Of a DNA stretch of 8,156 bases, positions 1-5,999 are shown in pieces. This DNA is from Thermoplasmata archaeon. GTDB taxonomy: Archaea; Thermoplasmatota; E2; DHVEG-1; B18-G2. The notes beneath the pieces were generated by a model. The model was not told the origin of the DNA. It was given only the letters and a program-made list of their open reading frames with translations, and made no database searches. Every line of letters starts with the position of its first letter. The stretch's first letter is position 1. The DNA lies in the NCBI GenBank assembly GCA_021161685.1, contig JAGHAD010000062.1, positions 1 to 8,156 on the forward strand. Direction: 5' to 3'. The position numbers were made by a program, and so were the translations under genes.

Positions 1-15
1 GTCTAGCAATTCCAT
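1..15 (-). CDS. possible start of a divergent gene (partial, five codons)
   Basis: Read on the minus strand, an ATG at 15-13 opens a frame of five codons (M-E-L-L-D) that continues off the window edge. It is preceded immediately by the purine tract GGAGGGG (22-16). Further upstream on that strand is a TATA-like TATTTAAA (58-51), whose centre lies about 25 bases before a likely transcript start near 29-30. The spacing between the GGAGG core and the ATG is only two bases, which is short for archaea. Too little protein is visible to name a product. The alternative is that the purine tract only reflects the dyad symmetry and no gene is present. Confidence 0.35.
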
Positions 16-51
16 CCCCTCCTAGACCTATTCAAACCGGTCTAGGAGGGG
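16..51. promoter_or_regulatory. perfect 13-bp inverted repeat, candidate operator in a divergent promoter region
   Basis: The arm CCCCTCCTAGACC (16-28) is the exact reverse complement of GGTCTAGGAGGGG (39-51), with a 10-base spacer. The right arm directly abuts TTTAAATA (52-59). On the minus strand the dyad therefore lies between a TATA-like box and the possible ATG at 15, spanning the predicted transcript start and the purine tract. That arrangement suits a repressor-type operator. A transcription terminator hairpin for a gene ending left of the window is the main alternative, although no T-tract follows either arm. Confidence 0.5.
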
Positions 52-106
52 TTTAAATACCTAAATTCATAAAAAGTTGACAGTCTGCGTTTGCCGAACA
101 AGAACA

Positions 107-114
107 CTTAAATA
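107..114 (+). promoter_or_regulatory. TATA-like promoter element for the pyrophosphatase gene
   Basis: CTTAAATA lies 16 bases before the first ATG at 131 and follows a purine-rich GAACA that could act as a BRE. With the usual archaeal distance of about 25-27 bases from box centre to transcript start, transcription would begin near 136-137. That favours a leaderless or nearly leaderless message using GTG 137 or ATG 143 rather than ATG 131. The only weak Shine-Dalgarno-like sequence is AAAGG (114-118), 12 bases from ATG 131. Confidence 0.5.
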
Positions 115-130
115 AAGGTTTACTATACCG

Positions 131-2128
131 ATGGATGTGGGAATGGACATATCCCTGTTGGCTCCCCTAAGTGGTATCATTGCCCTACTTCTCGCAGCAT
201 CACTCGCATATTACGTACTGAAGAAGCCTAGAGGAAACAAGAAGATGATAGAGATATCGGATCATATTTACAAGGGAGCCCTAACTTTCCTGAAAGAAGA
301 ATATAGAATAATTGCCGTATTTGCAACCGCCGTAGTAATTCTTCTGGCAATAGCAAGCCTTTTTACAGACATACCATGGGAAACTAGCATTGCCTTCGCC
401 TTGGGAGCTCTCTTTTCAGCCTTGGCGGGAAATGTTGGTATGAGAATAGCCACTAAGGCAAATTCCAGAACCGCAGAAGCTTGCAAGGAAAGTATGCAGA
501 AAGGATTGACTTTGGCTTTTTCCTCCGGCGCTGTCATGGGGTTATCGGTCGTTGGTCTAGGCATAATTGGCATAAGCATTTTCTACTTCATTTATGGAAG
601 CAAGTCAGCAAGCATACTTTTTGGCTTTGGTTTTGGTGCAAGTAGCATAGCACTTTTTGCAAGGGTTGGAGGAGGAATATACACAAAGTCTGCAGATATT
701 GGAGCAGATCTTGTCGGGAAAGTGGAGGCTGGTATACCTGAAGATGATCCCCGCAATCCTGCTGTAATTGCAGATAATGTGGGAGATAACGTTGGTGATG
801 TAGCTGGAATGGGAGCAGATCTTTTTGAAAGCTATGTAGATTCGATAATATCTGGCATGAGCCTTGGTTTGATTTTATCTCTCTATGGCAAGTACGGTAT
901 CATCTATCCCATGGTAATTGCATCTCTTGGAATTTTTTCCTCGATTATTGCCATGATATTTGTGAAAGCCAAAAACCCTTATACTGCCCTTAGAAACGGC
1001 CTCTTTGGTTCAACCATCATCTTCTCCATCCTTTCTTTTATAGTTACCTATTACTTAATTGGAGATTTGAGCCCATTCTTTGCCATCTTCGTTGGTCTGA
1101 TCGACGGTGTGATAATCGGCTTATCCACAGAGTACTTCACCTCTCACCAGAGAAAGCCGGCAAAGAAGATAGCAGAGGCAGCAAAAACTGGAGCTGCAAC
1201 TAACATATTAATGGGATTATCCGTCGGCATGCTAAGTACCTTAATACCCATTATAGCAACAGCCATAGCAATGGTCTTAGCTTATGAGTTTTCTGGTTTC
1301 TATGGAATTGCCCTTGCCGCAATAGGTATGTTATCAACGCTTGGCATTTCTCTCGCCACCGATTGCTATGGTCCAGTGGCTGACAATGCCGCTGGCATAT
1401 CTGAGATGGCAGGGTTGGGAGAAGAAGTCAGAAGAAGGACGGAAGAGCTGGATGCGGTTGGAAATACCACCGCTGCAATGGGTAAAGGTTTTGCAATTGG
1501 ATCCGCTGCAATAACTGCTTTAGCTTTAATCTTCACCTTTGTCAATAGAGCGTTGAGTTTAGGAGCAAAAATGGACATATCTCTAACTTCCCCTTACCTG
1601 ACCGCCGGTCTCTTCATAGGAGGCATGCTTCCGTTTATTTTTTCGGCGGTGACGCTTGGAGCTGTGGGAAAGACTGCAGAGAAAATGGTGAACGAAGTTA
1701 GAAGACAATTCAGGGAGAAAGGGATACTTGAGGGAAAAGGAAAGCCAGATTATGAAAGCTGTATTAGGATTTCCACGAGGGGGGCACTGAGGGAAATGGT
1801 CGCGCCTTCCTTATTAGCTGTTGTAGTTCCCATAGTTGTGGGTATATGGAAAGTAGAAGCTCTTGCTGGCTTACTGATCGGTGCAACTGCTACTGGTTTC
1901 CTACTTGCCATTTTCCTGGCGAATGCCGGAGGAGCGTGGGATAATGCAAAGAAGTACATAGAGGAAGGGCATCTTGGAGGGAAGGGAAGCGATACCCACA
2001 AGGCTGCGGTCGTTGGAGATACGGTTGGAGATCCGTGCAAAGATACCTCTGGTCCATCCCTAAACATCCTCATAAAGCTCATGTCAATTGTCTCATTGGT
2101 TTTCCTTCCATTGTTTATTTCGGCATAA
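131..2128 (+). CDS. hppA: K+-dependent-type membrane-bound ion-translocating pyrophosphatase
   Basis: This is an integral membrane pyrophosphatase that hydrolyses cytoplasmic PPi and pumps H+ and/or Na+ outward, recycling biosynthetic PPi into an ion gradient. The protein is 665 residues from ATG 131, near the usual prokaryotic length, and is strongly hydrophobic throughout, as expected for about 16 membrane helices. Family hallmarks are intact: D189-IGADLVGKVEAGIPEDDPRN, then D215, D219, D223 and D230 of the DNVGDNVGD...GAD motif, D604-NAKK, and G629-DTVGDPCKDTSGP with K637. Ala448 in GNTTAAMGKG occupies the position that is Lys in K+-independent enzymes, so K+ dependence is expected. The gate helix carries Glu233, at the Na+-pump position (three after D230), and also Asp237, where plant H+-pumps have Glu. 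Na+ transport is therefore plausible, but specificity cannot be settled from the sequence. ATG 143 (MDISLLAPLSG) is an equally good start by family N-terminus and better by promoter spacing. The gene appears monocistronic. Confidence 0.97.
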   Translation: MDVGMDISLLAPLSGIIALLLAASLAYYVLKKPRGNKKMIEISDHIYKGALTFLKEEYRIIAVFATAVVILLAIASLFTDIPWETSIAFALGALFSALAGNVGMRIATKANSRTAEACKESMQKGLTLAFSSGAVMGLSVVGLGIIGISIFYFIYGSKSASILFGFGFGASSIALFARVGGGIYTKSADIGADLVGKVEAGIPEDDPRNPAVIADNVGDNVGDVAGMGADLFESYVDSIISGMSLGLILSLYGKYGIIYPMVIASLGIFSSIIAMIFVKAKNPYTALRNGLFGSTIIFSILSFIVTYYLIGDLSPFFAIFVGLIDGVIIGLSTEYFTSHQRKPAKKIAEAAKTGAATNILMGLSVGMLSTLIPIIATAIAMVLAYEFSGFYGIALAAIGMLSTLGISLATDCYGPVADNAAGISEMAGLGEEVRRRTEELDAVGNTTAAMGKGFAIGSAAITALALIFTFVNRALSLGAKMDISLTSPYLTAGLFIGGMLPFIFSAVTLGAVGKTAEKMVNEVRRQFREKGILEGKGKPDYESCIRISTRGALREMVAPSLLAVVVPIVVGIWKVEALAGLLIGATATGFLLAIFLANAGGAWDNAKKYIEEGHLGGKGSDTHKAAVVGDTVGDPCKDTSGPSLNILIKLMSIVSLVFLPLFISA

Positions 2129-2150
2129 CAAAGTGCCCATAAATTCTTCA

Positions 2151-2170
2151 AGTCTGTCAAAGTCTGTCAA
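2151..2170. repeat. perfect tandem decamer repeat between the pyrophosphatase and pilus genes
   Basis: AGTCTGTCAA occurs twice head to tail. It begins 23 bases after the pyrophosphatase stop and ends 64 bases before the promoter box of the next gene. On the opposite strand the unit reads TTGACAGACT, and a nine-of-ten match, TTGACAGTCT, lies at 77-86 upstream of the pyrophosphatase. It could be a paired binding site for a regulator, or simply a slippage repeat. No protein can be assigned. Confidence 0.6.
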
Positions 2171-2228
2171 ATCCATATTTCTTATACCTTTTCGTCACCA
2201 AGCGAATTACGACATGCTTTTGTTTACA

Positions 2229-2242
2229 CGAAATCTTTATTA
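2229..2242 (+). promoter_or_regulatory. BRE and TATA-like promoter of the pilus/secretion operon
   Basis: CGAAA (2229-2233) followed by CTTTATTA (2235-2242) resembles an archaeal BRE plus TATA box. The box centre is about 25.5 bases before position 2264, so transcription is predicted to start at or next to the GTG there, giving a leaderless message. A weaker alternative box, TTATTTT (2245-2251), would place the start at ATG 2273. No Shine-Dalgarno is obvious upstream of either codon. Confidence 0.5.
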
Positions 2243-2263
2243 GATTATTTTGACTTAGCCTTA

Positions 2264-4210
2264 GTGGATGGGATGCACGGGGATTCGTTGAATGAGAAAT
2301 TGAAATTAATACACTCATTTGTTGATTCTTTAAATCTTCAATCACCGGAAGAAGCAACAAGAATGGGACCGCCTTTCCTTATTTTTGAAAATACGAAAAA
2401 TGTTGAGGAACTTTTCCTCAATCCCTCCTTGATATCGAACAAGATCGAAGAATTCGATTTACAAACTAAAATGATATCTTCCACCGAGCCAGAGGATATC
2501 GATGTACATCTAGATAGAAAATTGGAAGAAATCGAAGAAAAATTGGATAAATTGTTGCCTACGAAAGAAAAGGCAGAGGAAATCGAGCGGAAAGAAGAAA
2601 TCGAGGTCAAAGAAACGAAAGAAAAGGTTGTGGATGAAAAGGGTGGATTTGGTTGGAAAGGTCTTGGCAAAAGGAGGATAGTCTTTGACGAGATTTCTAG
2701 AGAATACAAGTACATCGTGATAGAACCAAAATTAACGGATGAGGAGGAAAAAGTTAAGCAAGAACTGATCGAGCTCTTTAGATTGCTAGCCGACATTCCC
2801 GTTTTTGATGCGAGCGAGGAAGAGAAAGAGAAAGCCTTGATTGAATCTATGGAGAAGCTAATAGAGGATAACAGGATAAGCATACCACAAGATTCCAAGG
2901 ATAGGATCTTCTACTACCTCATCAGGGATTTTATTGGCTATGGCAAGATAGATATCATGATGAGAGATGATGATATAGAAGATATATCTTGTGATGGCTA
3001 CAGCGTTCCCGTCTTTGTTCATCACAGGAAATACCAATCCATTGAAAGTAACATCAGGTTCAGGGATAGAGAAGAACTCGATTCATTTGTGATAAGACTT
3101 GCTCAGATATGTGGAAAGCAGATATCGGTGTATGCCCCCATTGTTGATGGCAAACTCCCCGATGGTTCTAGATTGCAGGCAACGCTCTCAAAAACAGTTA
3201 CCGATGAATCTACCTTTACGATAAGGAGATTCAGAAAAAATCCACTTACTCCAATAGACCTCATAGAGAGCAACACGATGTCGATCGAAATGGCTGCGTA
3301 CTTCTGGCTCGCCATAGAAAATGGAGCATCCATACTCTTCTGCGGAGGAACTGGTAGCGGTAAGACTTCAACATTGAATGCCCTGTCATTATTTATACCA
3401 TATTCCCACAAAATAGTATCCATAGAAGACACTAGAGAGGTCAATCTGCCTCACAAAAACTGGATAGCGGGAACCACAAGAGAAGGCTTCTCAACCGCCG
3501 AAAGGGAAAAGACGGGCAAGGATATAGATATGTTCGATCTCATCAGAGCTGGTTTGAGGCAAAGACCCAGAGTCATTATTGTAGGAGAGGTAAGGGGAAG
3601 GGAAGCTTATGTCCTATTTCAAGCCATGGCCACTGGACATACCTCATATGCGACCATCCATGCAGATAGCATATATTCCTTAATCCAAAGGTTGGAGAAC
3701 CCCCCGATATCCCTACCAAGAGCACTTCTCACCTCTCTTGATATAATCGTGTTCATCAATGCGATACCAGTTGGTAAGAAATTGATAAGAAGGATAACTA
3801 GTGTGACGGAAATTATAAAAATGGATCCCGATACAAAGCAACTCATTTTCACCCAGCCTTTCGTATGGGTATCAAAGGTAGAGGATAGGTTCAAGAGCTC
3901 AGGTACCAGCAAGGTCCTTACGAATATAAGGCTTATGAATGGATGGAGTGAGGAAAGACTCAGAGAAGAGATAAACAACAGGATAAAAGTACTGGACTGG
4001 ATGAGAAAAAACAACGTAAGAAATTACAAGGATGTGGCTTCTATCATATCTGCCTACTACAAGGATCCAGAAGCTGTTTTGAAGAATCCGGGCGCCTTCC
4101 TGAAAAAAGAGCCAGAGGAAAAAAGAGAGGAGCAAAAGAAGGTAGAGGCAAAGCCCGCAGAGAAGGAAAGTTTCTTCACATCCATGATAAGGAAGTTGTG
4201 GAGAAGATGA
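2264..4210 (+). CDS. type II/IV secretion and pilus assembly ATPase (GspE/TadA/ArlI family)
   Basis: This is the cytoplasmic hexameric motor ATPase that powers assembly of a type IV filament or a related secretion system. It is 648 residues from GTG 2264 (645 from ATG 2273). Residues 1-80 are unassigned. Residues 80-125 are highly charged, Glu/Lys-rich and probably coiled coil. An archaeal-type N-domain follows (about 145-325, including DDDIEDISCDGYSVPVFVHH), with arginines in GSRLQ and FTIRRF. The RecA-like core has Walker A GGTGSGKT (361-368), Asp box IEDTRE (387-392), Walker B VIIVGE with Glu442, and His box GHTSYATIHADS (458-469), so catalysis should be intact. The tail (about 609-648) is Glu/Lys-rich and ends in a basic amphipathic stretch, SMIRKLWRR. 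Two platform proteins follow with overlapping codons. An archaellum ArlI is possible by family, but no archaellum genes are visible and the split platform argues for an Epd/Tad-like system. Confidence 0.93.
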   Translation: MDGMHGDSLNEKLKLIHSFVDSLNLQSPEEATRMGPPFLIFENTKNVEELFLNPSLISNKIEEFDLQTKMISSTEPEDIDVHLDRKLEEIEEKLDKLLPTKEKAEEIERKEEIEVKETKEKVVDEKGGFGWKGLGKRRIVFDEISREYKYIVIEPKLTDEEEKVKQELIELFRLLADIPVFDASEEEKEKALIESMEKLIEDNRISIPQDSKDRIFYYLIRDFIGYGKIDIMMRDDDIEDISCDGYSVPVFVHHRKYQSIESNIRFRDREELDSFVIRLAQICGKQISVYAPIVDGKLPDGSRLQATLSKTVTDESTFTIRRFRKNPLTPIDLIESNTMSIEMAAYFWLAIENGASILFCGGTGSGKTSTLNALSLFIPYSHKIVSIEDTREVNLPHKNWIAGTTREGFSTAEREKTGKDIDMFDLIRAGLRQRPRVIIVGEVRGREAYVLFQAMATGHTSYATIHADSIYSLIQRLENPPISLPRALLTSLDIIVFINAIPVGKKLIRRITSVTEIIKMDPDTKQLIFTQPFVWVSKVEDRFKSSGTSKVLTNIRLMNGWSEERLREEINNRIKVLDWMRKNNVRNYKDVASIISAYYKDPEAVLKNPGAFLKKEPEEKREEQKKVEAKPAEKESFFTSMIRKLWRR

Positions 4211-5073
4211 GATCGAATGCGTACACTAGGTTTTGTAGAAGATTGATGCTAAGGCTTGTCGAAAAATTACAGCTGGAAGATATAAGCAAAAAACACATGT
4301 TGGAAAAAGCAAACATAAAGATGACTTATAAAGAATACGTATCAACAGCCATAATGACCTCTCTCTTGTCCTTTATAACTTCCTTGGTCATCTCCATCAT
4401 GCTGTACTTGATGAATCCTTTCCCATTATCATTCCTGGTTGCCATCGTCTTGCCCATACTAATTCCACTTTTTACTTCCGCGTACTTCATCATTAGGCCA
4501 ACATCCATGATCAAGAAAAGAGAGAAGGAGATAGACAGGTTGCTACCTTATGTAACAAACTTTGTGAGTACGATGGCATCTGCTGGTCTCTCTCCAGCTG
4601 AAATATTCAAAACTCTTTCTAGGGTTGATATATACGGGGAAATAAAAGAAGAATCGAAGAAGATAGCTAAAGAGATATACATAATGGGGGTCGACACGAT
4701 AACCGCCCTAAAGCACGCGATAGAAGTTTCTCCCTCCAGAAAATTCAAGGAATTTTTACAGGGGATAGTGGGAACCATACAATCTGGAAGTGACTTGAAT
4801 GCGTACTTTGAAAACAAGGTTAAGGAGTATATGGTTGATGACCTTGCATCTAGAAAGAAAAGCTTGGAAAACCTTGCTGTACTAGCTGAGACTTTTATCA
4901 TTACCGTCATTGCATTCCCGTTGTTCCTCGTCATTGTTATCTCTATCATGAGCTTTACAAGTGGCGGAGCCGGTATTCCATTTAGTTTCTTGTTTGTACT
5001 CTCCTTGATTATCCTCCCATTGGCTTATATTGGTTATTATGTTTTGATGAAAGGAGTTTCGGTGGAACCATGA
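4207..5073 (+). CDS. type II secretion F (T2SF) domain membrane protein, TadB-like platform subunit
   Basis: This is an inner platform protein that should bind the preceding ATPase and transmit its movement to the growing filament. ATG 4207 overlaps the ATPase stop as ATGA (4207-4210), which favours this start and implies translational coupling. GTG 4198 would add three residues. The 288-residue protein has a basic N-terminus of about 45 residues, two membrane segments (about 46-69 and 74-96), a cytoplasmic T2SF helical bundle (about 110-225, beginning near LLPYVTNFVSTMASAGLSPAEIF), and two more membrane segments (about 225-250 and 258-281). The pattern of LP..., G(L/T)S...A, and a conserved amphipathic region before the third membrane segment is characteristic of TadB/ArlJ/PilC relatives. 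It carries a single T2SF domain, where ArlJ and PilC carry two, matching a platform split over two genes. The B versus C designation is by gene order only. Confidence 0.88.
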   Translation: MRSNAYTRFCRRLMLRLVEKLQLEDISKKHMLEKANIKMTYKEYVSTAIMTSLLSFITSLVISIMLYLMNPFPLSFLVAIVLPILIPLFTSAYFIIRPTSMIKKREKEIDRLLPYVTNFVSTMASAGLSPAEIFKTLSRVDIYGEIKEESKKIAKEIYIMGVDTITALKHAIEVSPSRKFKEFLQGIVGTIQSGSDLNAYFENKVKEYMVDDLASRKKSLENLAVLAETFIITVIAFPLFLVIVISIMSFTSGGAGIPFSFLFVLSLIILPLAYIGYYVLMKGVSVEP

Positions 5074-5951
5074 AAGAGAAGTATAATGTAAAGAGGGTTT
5101 ATGGAGGGGGTTTTTCCGATGAATTAATTTTAGCAATCAGTTTTTCTGCATCAATGCCTCTCTTTTTCCTTTCGCTCATGTCCTTCATGGGAAAACTTGA
5201 CTTGCCAAAGGATAGTTTCATGGATTTCTTAGTTGCTGGAATTCTTCTGATAGTTGGTCCAGTGGGCTTTTACAATGCACACAAGGCGAAGAAAAAGAAA
5301 GAGATAGAAGACAGGTTACCGGATTTTTTAAGGGAAGTTGGCAGTTCAACCTCATCTGGCACAACGGTCTTTGATGCAATCAGGATGGCATCGAATGGAG
5401 ATTTTGGTGCACTTACAAAGGAAATAAAACTCATGTCATCCCAGCTTTCTTGGGGCATACCTATAAAGGAGGTTTTACTTAACTTTTCTAAAAGACTCAA
5501 GTCGAAACCGGTAGAGAGAGCGGTACTTACGATAAACAAAGCTATTGACATGGGTGGAAACACTTCGGATGCTTTCTATGCGGCAGCTAAGGAAATAGAA
5601 CAAATAAAACTGGTGGAAAGACAAAGGAGGATCGAGATGTCCATGTACAGTCTTGTTATTCTCGTGAGCTTCTTTGTATTTCTCGCAGTTATTCTCATCA
5701 TAAACTCCATGATCTTCTCTTCATTTTTTTCAATTCAAGAAAAGCTTGGAGGAGCTGAGGTAGGTGGATTGAGCTTTGGAGGAGTAGATAAATACACCCT
5801 CAAGTGTGCTTTCTTCTCTTTCATCTTGGTCCACAGCATAGGAGCTGGTCTCCTTGGTGGTTTTATGATGGATGGAAAGCTGTCTTCTGGCGTGAGATAT
5901 GTTTTCCTTTTAGTCCTTATTTCATTTCTCGCGATAAAGTTCTTGATGTAG
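5070..5951 (+). CDS. type II secretion F (T2SF) domain membrane protein, TadC-like platform subunit
   Basis: This is the second half of the split filament platform, expected to pair with the preceding protein in the membrane above the ATPase. Its ATG overlaps the previous stop as ATGA (5070-5073). GGTG at 5061-5064 gives a plausible Shine-Dalgarno five bases before it. The 293-residue protein has two N-terminal membrane segments (about 19-39 and 51-69), then a T2SF domain (about 83-190) opening with RLPDFLREVGSSTSSG. The domain contains RAVLTINKAIDMGG and ends with a basic helix ending RQRRIEM. Three membrane segments follow (about 192-215, 243-266 and 275-292). The C-terminal GLLGGFMMDGKLSSGVRY loop resembles the end of archaeal ArlJ/TadC-type proteins. 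Together the two subunits hold the two T2SF domains that a single PilC or ArlJ would carry. The operon's first segment seems to end here, because a new promoter-like box follows the stop. Confidence 0.88.
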   Translation: MKEKYNVKRVYGGGFSDELILAISFSASMPLFFLSLMSFMGKLDLPKDSFMDFLVAGILLIVGPVGFYNAHKAKKKKEIEDRLPDFLREVGSSTSSGTTVFDAIRMASNGDFGALTKEIKLMSSQLSWGIPIKEVLLNFSKRLKSKPVERAVLTINKAIDMGGNTSDAFYAAAKEIEQIKLVERQRRIEMSMYSLVILVSFFVFLAVILIINSMIFSSFFSIQEKLGGAEVGGLSFGGVDKYTLKCAFFSFILVHSIGAGLLGGFMMDGKLSSGVRYVFLLVLISFLAIKFLM

Positions 5952-5956
5952 GCAAG

Positions 5957-5964
5957 TTTAAATA
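5957..5964 (+). promoter_or_regulatory. internal TATA-like promoter upstream of the LamG pilin gene
   Basis: TTTAAATA, a full match to the archaeal TATA consensus, begins six bases after the stop of the TadC-like gene. Its centre is about 25 bases before 5985-5987, so a transcript could start there and carry a leader of about 14 bases with the Shine-Dalgarno at 5989. This would let the surface proteins be expressed separately from the assembly engine. Read-through from the upstream operon is also possible because the gap is only 48 bases. Confidence 0.55.
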
Positions 5965-5988
5965 GGAGGAGTTTCAAAGAACTATAGA

Positions 5989-5997
5989 GGAGGGGTG
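5989..5997 (+). promoter_or_regulatory. strong ribosome binding site that fixes the GTG start at 6000
   Basis: GGAGGGGTG is complementary to the archaeal 16S 3' end, and its GGAGG core ends six bases before GTG 6000. It decides the start, since the N-terminal pilin signal has no in-frame ATG. A second purine tract, AGGAGGAG (5964-5971), overlaps the TATA-like box and has no start codon at a usable distance. Confidence 0.7.
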
Positions 5998-5999
5998 GA

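Noticed and set aside
52..59. TTTAAATA considered as the pyrophosphatase promoter
   Set aside because: It would place the transcript start near 82, leaving about 50-60 bases of leader with no good ribosome site, whereas the box at 107-114 is better placed. It fits the opposite strand better.
268..579. Minus-strand open frame of 103 codons inside the pyrophosphatase gene
   Set aside because: It lies wholly antisense to a strongly conserved coding region, has no family resemblance, and reflects that gene's codon pattern.
1750..2160. Minus-strand open frame of 136 codons over the pyrophosphatase 3' end
   Set aside because: It is antisense to invariant family motifs, has no recognisable domain, and has no convincing promoter.
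2151..2170. Tandem decamer considered as a CRISPR remnant or mobile-element target duplication
   Set aside because: The two copies are directly adjacent with no spacer, are far too short for CRISPR repeats, and enclose no insertion.
2171..2228. Short T-rich runs after the pyrophosphatase considered as a terminator
   Set aside because: The longest T run is only four or five bases and no stem precedes it, so a specific terminator could not be supported.
2157..2360. Minus-strand 67-codon frame crossing the intergenic region before the ATPase
   Set aside because: It overlaps the operon promoter and the ATPase 5' end, has no ribosome site, and the peptide shows no recognisable signal.
2338..2898. 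Minus-strand Ser/Phe-rich open frame of 186 codons
   Set aside because: Its composition is the mirror of the Glu/Lys-rich coding stretch of the ATPase gene on the other strand; there are no domain features.
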